Part shown: positions 39,084 to 60,411 of the stretch, in pieces
Numbering within the stretch: position 1 is the first letter of the stretch
Layout: each line of letters starts with the position of its first letter
NCBI RefSeq assembly: GCF_022385335.1
Contig: NZ_CP092431.1
Location: 5,332,001 to 5,396,000 of the forward strand
Direction of reading: 5' to 3'
DNA from: Streptomyces deccanensis
Lineage (GTDB): Bacteria > Actinomycetota > Actinomycetes > Streptomycetales > Streptomycetaceae
DNA length: 64,000 nt
The notes under the pieces: model-generated
What the model saw: only the letters and a program-made list of their open reading frames with translations
What the model was told of the DNA's origin: nothing
Databases searched by the model: none
Position numbers and translations under genes: made by a program

Positions 39084-39106
<23 letters not shown>
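38453..39106 (+). CDS. Class I SAM-dependent methyltransferase
   Basis: A 217-residue enzyme. SAM-binding motif I is VLEIGCGTGRALAHLAGQG (residues about 53-71), followed by TGVDLSPRMVALA with the ribose-binding Asp, and YDAVYSVFGAAWFTDP as motif IV. The C-terminal part ends VVEAPAAGHIGTLIVQARA. The GTG at 38453 has GGAGGA seven bases upstream. Its 3' end overlaps the convergent 4183-residue synthase gene by 23 bp, so it is not part of a collinear biosynthetic operon; a tailoring role for the synthase product cannot be excluded but has no support. Confidence 0.75.
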
Positions 39107-51635
<12,529 letters not shown>

Positions 51636-51642
51636 CGTGCGG

Positions 51643-51671
51643 ACACTACAAGCCGTTTCGGCCGGTGGCAG
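51643..51671 (-). promoter_or_regulatory. Candidate promoter of the megasynthase, leaderless type
   Basis: On the minus strand CTGCCA (51666-51671) and TAGTGT (51643-51648) are 17 bases apart, and seven bases separate the latter from GTG 51635. No SD is visible before that GTG, so a leaderless transcript is plausible. The -35 match is weak. Confidence 0.3.
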
Positions 51672-51849
51672 GCGGAGCCGGTGGTGGAGTGGGCGGTCGC
51701 CCGCTGGTCGACCCCCGGGGTGGGCGCGCTGCCGGACCGCCTCGCCGGCGACCCGCACCCGGAGGTGCGGGAGGCCGTACGGGAGGGGTGGTTCGCGCAC
51801 GCCCCGTCACGCCCCGCGGGCGGGCGCGCTCGCCCCGTCCCGCCGACTG

Positions 51850-52422
51850 TCACGTCCAGCTGTGGGCCACGTCCACCACGAGGCGGTCCGAGAGCTGGAG
51901 CACGCGGAACGGCAGTCGGGCGCGGATGCCGACGCCGATCTGGGTCTCGCCCTCGAAGCTGCCGGCGAAGCGGGTGTCACGGAAGGTGCGGTAGCCGGTG
52001 AGGTTCACACCGGGCAGGGGGCGGCCCACCACGCCCGGGTAGGCGACCCCGCCCGTCTCGGGGTCGTAGCTGGGCGCGGCGATCCGGATCTCCAGGATGG
52101 CCCCGCCCTTCACCGGGATGGGGTCGCCGGAGCCGACCTGGTGGAGCCGGTCGACGTACTGGACCCAGTAGCCGAGGCGGTCGCCGCCGCCGGGGACGTC
52201 GAACACGATGCGGTCGAAGCAGTCGTGCCGGCCGGTCCTGATGTTCGACAGCGGCACGGCGCCGCTGTCGGGGCTGCCCTTGACGCCACTGCCCCAGCCG
52301 GTCGGGCAGGCCGCCGCGGCCCGCGCGGCACCGCCGGGCGCGGCACTCGCGGTGGCCGCAGCCGTCCCGATCGTGGTCCCCGCGAGCGCGAGCGCCAGAA
52401 CCAAGGATCCGATTCGTCGCAT
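51850..52422 (-). CDS. Secreted AMIN-like-domain protein
   Basis: A 190-residue exported protein with a Sec signal (RRIGSLVLALALAGTTIG, cleavage near ASA-APGG). The mature chain matches the actinobacterial AMIN-like domain: SNIRTGRHDCFDRIVFDVPG, GYWVQYVDRLHQVGSGDPIP, VKGGAILEIRIAAPSYD, FEGETQIGVGIRARLPFRVL. AMIN domains bind peptidoglycan or target periplasmic complexes. One Cys pair (CPTGWG, HDCFD) could form a disulfide. The start at 52422 gives the signal directly. It lies upstream of the megasynthase on the same strand, separated by 214 bp. Confidence 0.75.
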   Translation of the reverse strand: MRRIGSLVLALALAGTTIGTAAATASAAPGGAARAAAACPTGWGSGVKGSPDSGAVPLSNIRTGRHDCFDRIVFDVPGGGDRLGYWVQYVDRLHQVGSGDPIPVKGGAILEIRIAAPSYDPETGGVAYPGVVGRPLPGVNLTGYRTFRDTRFAGSFEGETQIGVGIRARLPFRVLQLSDRLVVDVAHSWT

Positions 52423-52589
52423 GTCGTCCCCCCTTGTTCGCACAACGCTTCGTTAGCGCTGATATCGGATGAGACGACCGGGTGTGACGGAAGGTTGTAC
52501 TCCGATCCCCACGGAAGTGTCCCGGTTTCGGAACAGCGGGACTGCGGGACTGCGGGACACGGGAGTGGCGGGCGGCGGGCGGGCCCCGG

Positions 52590-53333
52590 TTACTTCTGCG
52601 CCACGGGCGAACCGTTGCGTTCCGGGTGGCGGCGGCGCGGTGTCGGGGGCGGGGACGGCACCTTGTGGAGGAGGGGAGCGGGGCGGGTGGGGGTGGAGGG
52701 GCGACTCACGTACTGGCTGTGGAGGCTGTCGTCGATCCGCCAGAGGATGCCCGTGGTGCGACCCGTCGGCGCCGCCGGGTCGAGCTTCGCGGTGAAGGAC
52801 GCCAGCCGCTCGTAGAGGGTCCGGGCCCGCGCCCCGGTGGCGGTCAGCTCGGAGCCGGTCGCCTCGTGGAGCGCGTCGAGGAGGTGGACCAGGTTGTGCC
52901 CGGAGAGCTGGACGTCCTGCATGCCGCCGTCCGCCTTGGTGATGCGGCCCGGCGGCAGGTTGGGGTTCGCGGTGAAGTGGGCCGCCCTGGTCGCGGTCGG
53001 GCCGACGCGGTCGTACGGGTCGCGGGTGCTCTGGGTCCAGGCCGGCTCCCAGACACCGAACGCCGTGCGGGCCAGGAACGTCCAGGTGTCCTCGTGGCAG
53101 CGCAGGGTGAGGTACGAGACGCCGGCCGCCCGCCGGAGGGTGTCGTTGTGCTGTTCGAGGGCCACCCGGTTCGCGGCGAGGGCGGCCCGCAGCACCACCC
53201 GGTCCTCCTCCCGCCAGCGCCGCTCCTGCTCACCACGCTGAGCCAGCAGATCCCGTTTCAGCTGCTGGTTCCTCGCGTACTGCTCGACGAACGTCTTGAT
53301 CAACGTCTTGACTGCCTGGAACATCTCGAACAT
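52590..53333 (-). CDS. Hypothetical protein with N-terminal coiled coil
   Basis: A 247-residue protein. Residues about 5-55 (AVKTLIKTFVEQYARNQQLK, RDLLAQRGEQERRWREEDRV) form a strongly charged helix likely to be a coiled coil. A conserved-looking middle domain has LTLRCHEDTWTFLARTAFGV and NLVHLLDALHEAT. The C-terminus is Pro/Arg-rich (PSTPTRPAPLL, PPPTPRRRHPERN) and probably disordered. No signal or transmembrane segment. Starts at 53333 or 53360 are possible; the former has AGCAGG upstream. Function unknown. Confidence 0.5.
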   Translation of the reverse strand: MFEMFQAVKTLIKTFVEQYARNQQLKRDLLAQRGEQERRWREEDRVVLRAALAANRVALEQHNDTLRRAAGVSYLTLRCHEDTWTFLARTAFGVWEPAWTQSTRDPYDRVGPTATRAAHFTANPNLPPGRITKADGGMQDVQLSGHNLVHLLDALHEATGSELTATGARARTLYERLASFTAKLDPAAPTGRTTGILWRIDDSLHSQYVSRPSTPTRPAPLLHKVPSPPPTPRRRHPERNGSPVAQK

Positions 53334-53643
53334 GGCGCCTGCTGGGGTCGGGCCGGACATCCTGGGGTTGCAGCGGCCCAACGACGTTCATCAGATCTTG
53401 GTAACGGCGACAGGCGAACGCCCGACCGGTGACCGGCGTCCCGCGCGCTCACGCCGGGGCGGCCCCTCCAGGGCGGAACGGGTCGACGCCCGCCCCGGAC
53501 AAGGCGTCTGAGTGTCCGTCAACTGTCTTCGTGGGCAGCCATGTTGAGTGGCGAGCCGCAACGCGGGCGCGGCGTCGGGGAGTCACTGTGGAATTCCTGT
53601 GGCGGACTGCCTTACGTGTGAGTAGAACGTTAGGGTCTGCCCT

Positions 53644-56592
53644 ATGAACGCACGGCTGGCCCTGCTCAGCACGGTGGATCCGGGTGTCGCGGAGAGCGAG
53701 GTCTTCCGGCTGGCGCTCCAGCACGCGGTCGGCGAACTCGGCGCCCTCGGGGCGATGATGCACCTCAGGGGCCCCATGTCGGCCCTGCGTCTGGTGTCGG
53801 TCACCGGTCTCCCGCCCGCCCTGACCCGCCCCTGGGAGATCATCGACCAGGAGGGCCCGCTGCCCCCGGCCCGCGCCCTGCACCAGGGCAGCGGGACGTG
53901 GTCCCCGCTGGGCTCCATGGCCCTCGCCTGGCCCGGTACCGGGCTCGCCGCGTTACCCGTCTCCGGCCGCGAGCGCACGGTCGGCGCGCTGACCGTCCTC
54001 ACCGGCGACCGGGGCGAACCCACCGGCCTGCAATGGGACTTCCTGCGGGCCGTCGTCGACTGGACCGAGGACCGCATGGCCCAGGCGTCCCCGCCGACCG
54101 GCCCCGCGCGGGCCGAGACGGACGCCGAGCGGCTGCGGCAGGCGCTGAAGGAGGTCAGCGTCGGCTCCTGGGACTGGGACATCCAGAGCGGCGACCTGAT
54201 CTGGGACGAGGCCGCCCTGCACCTCTACGGCACCCGGCCGGCCGAGTTCACCGGCAAGATCGAGAACTGGATGCGGATCGTCCACCCCGACGACCTCCCG
54301 TCCACCCTGGCCGCCGCCGAGCGGGCGATCCGCGACCACACCGTGTACGAGGCGGAGTACCGCGTACGGCGCCTCGACGGCACCTGGGGCTGGACCCGGG
54401 CCCGTGGCCGGGCCACCTACGACGAGGACGGCGCGCCCGACCGGTTCATCGGCGTCGGCTGGGAGAGCGACGAGGCGCGCTCCGCCCGGGACGCGGTCGG
54501 CCGGGCCCTGCGGCACATGAGCGACGGCTTCCTCGCCGTCGACGACGACTGGCGGATCACGTTCGCCAACCTGGTGGCGGAACGCACCCTCGGCCTCTCC
54601 GAGGAGGAGCTGTGCGGACGGCACCTGTGGGACCTGCCGTCCGTGCGCGAGACGCCCTGTCTGGAGAGCCGCTGCCGGGCGGCGGCGGCCGAGGAACGAC
54701 CCGCCGGGTTCGACGTCCATGTGCCGGGCCGCGACCGCGTCTACCACCTGCGGCTGGTCCCCGGACCCGACGGCCGCACCATCTACTTCACCGACGTCAC
54801 CGAGCTACGCCGGCACGAGGAGGAGCGCCGCGAGACGGAGCGCGCCGCCTCCGAACGGGCCCACCGCATCGCCGCGTTGACCGCCGCACTCGCCAAGGCG
54901 ACCACCTCGCAGGACGTCGTCGACGCGGTCGCCTCGCGGGTGCTGCCGCCGTTCGCCGCCAGCGGCCTCCTCGTCCAGGCCGTGGAGAACGGCCGGCTGC
55001 ACTGCGTCGGCGCCGTCGGCTACGCGCCCGACTTCATCGACCTCGTCAACCACCGCACCAGGAGGCCGTACGGCCCGGCCTGGGACGCCATCAACACCGG
55101 CACCCCGATCTTCATCTCCTCACCGCAGGAGTACGCCGCCTACGTGCCCCAGCACGCCGACCTGCTCGCCCGCGCGGGCAAACAGGCCTGGGCGTTCCTG
55201 CCGTTGACCGCGTCCGACCACACCTTCGGCGTGTGCGTCGTCTCCTTCGACCGGCCGCGCCGCCTCACCGACGAGGAGCGCACCCTCCTCACCGCCATCA
55301 GCGCCCTCTTCGCGCAGTCCCTGGAACGCGCCCGCCTCTACGACCTCGAACTCACCCGGTCCCGCGAACTCCAGCGCGCGCTGCTCCCGCAGGACCTGCC
55401 GGCCGTCGCCGCCTGCGAGTCGGCCGCCCGCTATCTGCCGGCCGGGCAGGGCATGGACGTCGGGGGCGACTGGTACGACGTCATCCCGCTCTCCAGCGGA
55501 CAGGTCGCCCTCGTCGTCGGCGACGTCATGGGCCACGGCCTGTCCGAGGCCGCCACCATGGGCCGCCTCCGCACGGCCGTGCACACCCTCGCCGACCTCG
55601 AACTGCCCCCCGACGAGATCATGGGCCACCTCAACGACATCGTCGGCTCCATGGGCGAGGAGTCCTACGCCACCTGCCTGTACGCCCTCTACGACTCCAC
55701 CACCCAGGTCTGTTCCCTCGTCCGGGCCGGGCATCCGCCACCGGCCGTGGTCCTCCCCGACGGCACCGTGCGCTTTCCCGAGTGGACCGCCGACCCACCC
55801 CTCGGCGCGGCCGAACCACCCTTCGAAACGGTCGAGTTGAGCGTCCCCGAGGGCAGTCTGCTGGTGCTCTACACCGACGGGCTGGTCGAATCGGCGAGAC
55901 GCGGCATCGACGACGGCATGGCCGACCTGGCACGGCTGCTGCGCACCGCCCACGACGACGGCACCGCCGCCGATCTGGAGCGCCTCTGCGACACCCTCAC
56001 CCACGGCCTGCTGCCGCCCGAGCACGCGGCGGCCGACGACGCGGCCTTCCTCGTCGCCCGGCTGCACGCGCTCACCGACGACCGGATGGCCTCCTGGTCC
56101 CTCCTCGACGACCCGAGGGCCGCGGGGCAGGCCCGACGCCACGTCCGCGAACAGCTCGCGGCCTGGGGCCTGGACGAGCTGGCGCCCACCACCGAACTCC
56201 TCGCCAGCGAACTCGTCGGCAACGTCGTACGGCACGCCAGGGGCCCCGTCCGGCTGCGGCTCCTGCACGGCTCCGCGCTGGTCTGCGAGGTCTTCGACGG
56301 CAGCCTCACCATGCCCCGCATCCGCAGGGCCGGCGACACCGACGAGGGCGGCCGGGGGCTGCAGCTGATCACCGCGCTCTCCCAGCGGTGGGGCACCCGC
56401 TACACGGCCACCGGCAAGTGCATCTGGACCGAGCAGTCCCTCACCGGCCCCGACCCCCGGCCCACGCCGCCGTCCGGGCCGCCGGAGCTCTCGCTCCTGG
56501 TCCCCGCCGACTTCGACGGCGACCTGGACGCGCTGCCCTTCGACGACCCGGACGGCGACGGTTCCCTCGATCAGCAGGTGCGGACGGAGTAG
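53644..56592 (+). CDS. PAS/GAF sensor with PP2C (SpoIIE) phosphatase and ATPase domains
   Basis: A 982-residue soluble signalling protein. Order: N-terminal GAF (about 1-150), PAS (about 165-280; VGSWDWDIQSGDLIWDEAAL), PAS (about 285-395; DGFLAVDDDWRITFANLVAE), GAF (about 415-570), PP2C/SpoIIE phosphatase (about 590-805; GGDWYDVIPL near 607, VVGDVMGHG, RAGHPPPAVV, LYTDGLVE, DDAAFLVAR: all metal-ligand Asp motifs present) and a HATPase_c_2 anti-sigma kinase-like domain (about 815-935; LLASELVGNVVRHA, DEGGRGLQLI). Such proteins control partner-switching sigma-factor modules. No anti-sigma antagonist gene is adjacent. TAGGGT lies seven bases before the ATG, with no SD, so a leaderless transcript is possible. 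Confidence 0.9.
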   Translation: MNARLALLSTVDPGVAESEVFRLALQHAVGELGALGAMMHLRGPMSALRLVSVTGLPPALTRPWEIIDQEGPLPPARALHQGSGTWSPLGSMALAWPGTGLAALPVSGRERTVGALTVLTGDRGEPTGLQWDFLRAVVDWTEDRMAQASPPTGPARAETDAERLRQALKEVSVGSWDWDIQSGDLIWDEAALHLYGTRPAEFTGKIENWMRIVHPDDLPSTLAAAERAIRDHTVYEAEYRVRRLDGTWGWTRARGRATYDEDGAPDRFIGVGWESDEARSARDAVGRALRHMSDGFLAVDDDWRITFANLVAERTLGLSEEELCGRHLWDLPSVRETPCLESRCRAAAAEERPAGFDVHVPGRDRVYHLRLVPGPDGRTIYFTDVTELRRHEEERRETERAASERAHRIAALTAALAKATTSQDVVDAVASRVLPPFAASGLLVQAVENGRLHCVGAVGYAPDFIDLVNHRTRRPYGPAWDAINTGTPIFISSPQEYAAYVPQHADLLARAGKQAWAFLPLTASDHTFGVCVVSFDRPRRLTDEERTLLTAISALFAQSLERARLYDLELTRSRELQRALLPQDLPAVAACESAARYLPAGQGMDVGGDWYDVIPLSSGQVALVVGDVMGHGLSEAATMGRLRTAVHTLADLELPPDEIMGHLNDIVGSMGEESYATCLYALYDSTTQVCSLVRAGHPPPAVVLPDGTVRFPEWTADPPLGAAEPPFETVELSVPEGSLLVLYTDGLVESARRGIDDGMADLARLLRTAHDDGTAADLERLCDTLTHGLLPPEHAAADDAAFLVARLHALTDDRMASWSLLDDPRAAGQARRHVREQLAAWGLDELAPTTELLASELVGNVVRHARGPVRLRLLHGSALVCEVFDGSLTMPRIRRAGDTDEGGRGLQLITALSQRWGTRYTATGKCIWTEQSLTGPDPRPTPPSGPPELSLLVPADFDGDLDALPFDDPDGDGSLDQQVRTE

Positions 56593-56611
56593 ATGGGCCC
56601 CATGGCCACCG

Positions 56612-57640
56612 TCACCGTTCGGCCCGTGCCAGGGCCCTCGCGCGTGGTCGGATGCCGCAGGTCGTGCCGCCCTCGAGGAGGTCGACGCCCAGGGCGGTGA
56701 CGGTGTGCAGCACGGCACCGCCGATCCGCCGGCTGGTCAGCAGCCCCGACTCCCGCAGCACGGCCACATGGTGGCTGACGGTCGCCGGGCTGAGCCCCAC
56801 CCGGGCCGCCACCTCGCTCGTGGTGCGGCCGTCGGCCACCTCCTCCAGCACGGCCGCCCGCGCCCGGCCGAGCAGCGCGGCGAGGGCCTGGTGCGTGCCG
56901 GGCGCGTCGGGCGGCGGTGCCAGCCAGCGTGGGTCGTGGGTCACCGGGTGCACGAGCACCGGTGGCAGCGAGCCGTCCTTCAGCACGATCGGGCCGGGCC
57001 AGCAGAAGAAGGAGGGGATGATCCGCAGCCCGCGCCCGTCGAGGTGCAGATTGCCCTGGAGGTGCGCTCCGGCGACGTGCAGCACCGGCGCCGACCAGCG
57101 CAGACTGGGGTGCAGCCCCGCCGCGAGACCGGAGAAGCCGGACCGCAGCAGGGCCCTGGCCGCGACTGACCTGGCGTCGTCGAAGCGGGCCCGGACATGG
57201 GTCCAGTAGGGGGCGACGAACCGCTCGTGATGGCGGCGGACCAGACCGGCGAGCCCCCGCAGGGCCTGGGTGTCGCCGTCGGCGAGCGGTCCCGCCCAGC
57301 CCGGCAGCGGGCGGGCGAGCGACAGCTCCGTCAGGTCGGTCCGCAGCCGGGCGCGGGGCGTGGCGAGCATCGCGTCGAGGCCCGCCTCGAAGCCGCCGGC
57401 CGCCCCGGCCGGGGTGAGGAAGTCCGCCGAGTAGCCGCGTGGCGGGGCGAGATGGCGCAGCCTCGGCAGCTCCGGGTCGAAGTGGCCGCGCGACGCCCGG
57501 CGCCAGCGGCCGAAGACGAGGGCGCCGTCCCGGTTCTGCAGCAGGTGCAGGCTGAGCAGCCCCTCCCACAGCGGGTCGGGTTCCTCGGCCAGGACCACCC
57601 TGGCCAGGTCGTCGTACGTGAAGTGGATCCGCAGCCCCAC
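56612..57640 (-). CDS. ArsR-like winged-helix regulator (DUF5937-type), paralog of the gene at 11731
   Basis: A 342-residue regulator. It begins VGLRIHFTYDDLARVVLAEE, then GYSADFLTPAGAAGG, RWSAPVLHVAGAHLQGNLHL, LRIIPSFFCWPGPIVLKDG and PPVLVHPVTH, in the same order as the protein encoded at 11731-12729 (IHFTTEDMG, GYSADFLTPTAGTS, RWRPPVLEL, LVLLPSFFCFGAPITLKN, APVLVYPV). An ArsR helix-turn-helix ends the chain (TTSEVAARVGLSPATVSHHV, LRESGLLTSRRIGGAVLHTV). GTG 57640 has GGGGGGAG upstream. It lies 19 bp after the PP2C gene in convergent orientation. Ligand and targets unknown. Confidence 0.75.
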   Translation of the reverse strand: MGLRIHFTYDDLARVVLAEEPDPLWEGLLSLHLLQNRDGALVFGRWRRASRGHFDPELPRLRHLAPPRGYSADFLTPAGAAGGFEAGLDAMLATPRARLRTDLTELSLARPLPGWAGPLADGDTQALRGLAGLVRRHHERFVAPYWTHVRARFDDARSVAARALLRSGFSGLAAGLHPSLRWSAPVLHVAGAHLQGNLHLDGRGLRIIPSFFCWPGPIVLKDGSLPPVLVHPVTHDPRWLAPPPDAPGTHQALAALLGRARAAVLEEVADGRTTSEVAARVGLSPATVSHHVAVLRESGLLTSRRIGGAVLHTVTALGVDLLEGGTTCGIRPRARALARAER

Positions 57641-57700
57641 CGGCCCGCTCCCCCCAGATCCGTGCGGCACGACGTGCCGCGGACGTGTCGCAGACATGCG

Positions 57701-57745
57701 GAACCCCGGGGCGCTCGCCGTGGAGGGGCGGGCGCCCCGGGGTTC
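57701..57745. terminator. Terminator downstream of the S33 hydrolase gene
   Basis: 14-bp perfect stem GAACCCCGGGGCGC (57701-57714) with GCGCCCCGGGGTTC (57732-57745) and a 17-base loop, 98 bases beyond the stop codon of the minus-strand hydrolase and 60 bases upstream of the ArsR-like gene start. Confidence 0.7.
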
Positions 57746-57842
57746 GTGTCGGTCGGTCAGCCCGTGGACCCGGGGGCCCATGGGGTCGAGCAGGTCGGTG
57801 AGCCGGTCACCGAGCAGGTCGGCCAGCCGGTCACCGATCCGG

Positions 57843-59501
57843 TCAGCTCGCGGCGTCCATGCGCTCGACGCGCTCGTTGACGCCGTTGCGCAGTTCGCCC
57901 AGGGTCGTGCCGGGCGGGGCCGTCTTCGGGGTCGAGGACGGCGGCTGGGTCTCGTCCGCGCAGGTGGTGCCGGAGGCCGGGACCGTCAGGTCGACGAGGT
58001 AGTTGACGACGGCGTCCGTCGCGCAGCGGCTGCGGCCGAACGCGGTGTGGCCCTCGGCGTCGAAGGTCAGCAGCGAGGCGTTGTCCAGCTGCCGGGACAG
58101 CGCGACCGCGTCCTGGTACGGGGTGTCCGGGTCACCGGTGGTGCCGAGGACCAGGATCGGCTGCGAGCCCCTGGCCCGGAAGGAGCCGTCGTAGCGGCTG
58201 ACCTTCTCGGCGGGCCACTGGACACACGCGGTGGCGTGCTGGTGGTCGTAGGTCGGCGGGCCGAACGCCATGGCCGGGCCCAGCAGCGGCGCGTCCTTCG
58301 CGTTGGCCGTGACGTTCCGCTCCAGCTTGCGCAGGCTCTTCGGGTACTCCTTGTCGACGCACTCCACGACCACGTTCGGACCGAGGAAGTCGAAGCTCGC
58401 CGGGGACGGTGGCCGCAGCAGGAAGGAGGTGTTGTCCCGCGCCTGCGCCTTCTTCAGCGCAGCGCCGAGGGAGGGCCAGATGACCTTGCCCTCGTTGATG
58501 TTGAACATCAGCCGGTAGACCAGGGTGTAGCCGTTGGCCTTGCCGCCGCTCGCCGTGGTGACGGGGTTGGCGTCGAGGTCCTTCTTCAGCTGCTCGAACG
58601 CCGCGCGCGGGTCGCCGTCGCCGAAGCCGCAGATCGCCGGGTCGGAGGCGCACCAGTCGAGGAAGCGGCTCATCGAACCGTCCAGCGCCTGGTACTGGGC
58701 CCGGTCGTACGCGTAGGGGCGGTAGGCGTACTTGTACGGGTCGTACGCCCCGTCGAGCGTCAGCGCCCGCACCCGCTTCGGGAACATCGCCGCGTAGACG
58801 GTGCCGATGTACGAGCCGAACGACCGGCCGTAGTACGTCAGTTGCTCCTCGCCGAGGGCCTGACGCAGCAGGTCGATGTCGCGGGCGACGTACTCCGTGC
58901 CGACGTACGGCAGCAGGCCGCCCGAGTTGTCGAGGCAGGCCTGGTTGAACTCGGCGGCCTCGCGCAGCGCCGGGCCGAAGGCGTCCGGTCCGGGGACGCC
59001 CTTGGCGTCGGTGACGGCCTTGGTGTAGCGGGCGTCGTCGAAGCAGGTGAGCGCCGAACTGCGGCCGACGCCACGGACGTCGTAGCCGAAGACGTCGAAG
59101 GAGTCGCGCAGGGCGGCCGGGAGGCCGGCGTGGTTGTTGCGGACGAAGTCCACACCGGAGTTGCCGGGTCCGCCGGGCTGCATGAAGAGTGTGCCCTTGC
59201 GCTTCGCCGGGTCGGCGGCCTTCTTGCGGACGACCGCGAGCGTGATCTTCTTGCCCTGCGGCTCCCGGTAGTCCAGCGGGACGTCCGCGTTGGCGCACTC
59301 GAAGCCGCCCTGGCAGTCGGTCCAGGTGAGCGTGGGCACGGGCGGCGGCGGGGTCTTCCCCGACATCGGCTTCTGCGCCGTGCTCTGCGCGGCCATCGCC
59401 TGGGTCGCGGTCCCCGTCGCCGCGAGCACGAGCGCGGTGACGGCGGCGCCGACGAGTCTGAGACGCGAGGAACGTCTCGGTGTGTGGTGGTGCGTAGGCA
59501 T
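57843..59501 (-). CDS. Secreted S33-family alpha/beta hydrolase (tripeptidyl aminopeptidase-like)
   Basis: A 552-residue exported enzyme. Signal: RRSSRLRLVGAAVTALVLAA, cleavage near AMAA. The alpha/beta hydrolase domain has FMQPGGPGNSGVDFV (oxyanion loop), the nucleophile Ser in YYGRSFGSYIGTVYA (near residue 232), Asp in GTTGDPDTPYQDAV and His in AEGHTAFGRSRC. This is the pattern of Streptomyces SlpD/E and tripeptidyl aminopeptidases (MEROPS S33), which remove N-terminal peptides from secreted proteins. The Cys residues DCQGGFECAN, VECVDKEY, TACVQWP and SRCATDA support disulfides typical of that group. Downstream repeats and a terminator separate it from the ArsR-like gene. Confidence 0.85.
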   Translation of the reverse strand: MPTHHHTPRRSSRLRLVGAAVTALVLAATGTATQAMAAQSTAQKPMSGKTPPPPVPTLTWTDCQGGFECANADVPLDYREPQGKKITLAVVRKKAADPAKRKGTLFMQPGGPGNSGVDFVRNNHAGLPAALRDSFDVFGYDVRGVGRSSALTCFDDARYTKAVTDAKGVPGPDAFGPALREAAEFNQACLDNSGGLLPYVGTEYVARDIDLLRQALGEEQLTYYGRSFGSYIGTVYAAMFPKRVRALTLDGAYDPYKYAYRPYAYDRAQYQALDGSMSRFLDWCASDPAICGFGDGDPRAAFEQLKKDLDANPVTTASGGKANGYTLVYRLMFNINEGKVIWPSLGAALKKAQARDNTSFLLRPPSPASFDFLGPNVVVECVDKEYPKSLRKLERNVTANAKDAPLLGPAMAFGPPTYDHQHATACVQWPAEKVSRYDGSFRARGSQPILVLGTTGDPDTPYQDAVALSRQLDNASLLTFDAEGHTAFGRSRCATDAVVNYLVDLTVPASGTTCADETQPPSSTPKTAPPGTTLGELRNGVNERVERMDAAS

Positions 59502-59754
59502 GGGTGTGTCCCCCCTGAGCGGTCAGAATCCCCAAGTCCCCACTGGTCGGTGTGGGGTTGGGGACTGTCTAACTGAAGAGAGGGGAAAAAGGCCAGAGAG
59601 GTGCCGTCGTGGCCGAGTTTCCGCGCAATCTCTCCACTACCCGACAGTAGTTACCGTCTTCGATCAACGCTTCGTACTCTGGGTGGCGTCCCTGGCCGGT
59701 GATCCAGTGATGGGCCCGGCCGGAACCCCCCACGATCACGAAGGAACCGCGCAC

Positions 59755-60258
59755 GTGTCATCCAGGAACAGCCGTCTCAGGGTCGCCTTCCTCGCCGTGG
59801 CGGTCGCCGCCGCCGGTCTCGCCCTCGCGGGGCCCGCCTCGGCCGCCACACCGCAGCCCACCACCACCGTGTCCACGGCGCCCCAGGCGTCCGCCATACC
59901 CGTCGACTTCGTCGACCTCGCCACCAGCCCGCTCACCGCGGACGGCGAGAGCCACGAGGTCACCGTCACCTACCGCAACGACTCCGGCGCCGGCCGGACC
60001 GTCGCCCCGCAGCTCCTCGTGGAGTCGCCGGACGCCGGCCCGTTCCTCGACCCGTCCGACGTCCGGGTCGAGCGCCGTACCGCCGGCGGCTGCTGGAAGG
60101 CCGTCGACCTCGGCAGCCAGACCGGCACCCTCTTCACCGACCTGACCACTGCCCGGCGCACGCTCCCGGCGGGCGCCACCCTCACCGAGGTCTACCGCGT
60201 CACCGTGACCGACCCGGCGGCCGAGGGCACGGTCCACCCGAGGGTCGCCCTCTACTGA
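59755..60258 (+). CDS. Small secreted protein of unknown function
   Basis: A 167-residue exported protein. GTG 59755 has AAGGAA eight bases upstream and starts a signal peptide (SSRNSRLRVAFLAVAVAAAG, cleavage near ASA-ATPQ). The mature part looks like one immunoglobulin-like beta-sandwich: PVDFVDLATSPLTADGESHE, VTVTYRNDSGAGRTVAPQLL, TLPAGATLTEVYRVTVTDPA. Such CARDB-like folds are found on secreted and surface proteins. It contains a single Cys (GGCWKAV). It is divergent from the S33 hydrolase gene; a candidate promoter TTACCG-N18-TACTCT lies at 59651-59680. Confidence 0.6.
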   Translation: MSSRNSRLRVAFLAVAVAAAGLALAGPASAATPQPTTTVSTAPQASAIPVDFVDLATSPLTADGESHEVTVTYRNDSGAGRTVAPQLLVESPDAGPFLDPSDVRVERRTAGGCWKAVDLGSQTGTLFTDLTTARRTLPAGATLTEVYRVTVTDPAAEGTVHPRVALY

Positions 60259-60284
60259 CCGCGTCCTGCGCACCGCCCACGACC

Positions 60285-60320
60285 GGGCCGGACCCCGCTC
60301 TCCGCAGCGGGGCCCGGCCC
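60285..60320. terminator. Intrinsic terminator between the secreted protein gene and the sigma factor gene
   Basis: 15-base arms (60285-60299 and 60306-60320; right arm AGCGGGGCCCGGCCC) pair with one mismatch around a six-base loop, followed by TTCGTGCTT. Confidence 0.75.
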
Positions 60321-60411
60321 TTCGTGCTTCGTGAGCGAGACTCCCCGGAACTCTCCTGTTGCACCTGTGGCCGTGGTGGACACGTAGGGGCAGAAGCTAC
60401 GGAAGGACGCC

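Noticed and set aside
53631..53646. TAGGGT seven bases before the PP2C sensor gene as a definite leaderless promoter
   Set aside because: The -10-like hexamer is present but no convincing -35 element lies at the right distance, so it is mentioned only as a possibility.
57750..57842. Repeats after the S33 hydrolase (GAGCAGGTCGG units) as a regulatory array
   Set aside because: Only about two degenerate copies in a 3' untranslated stretch; likely slippage without function.
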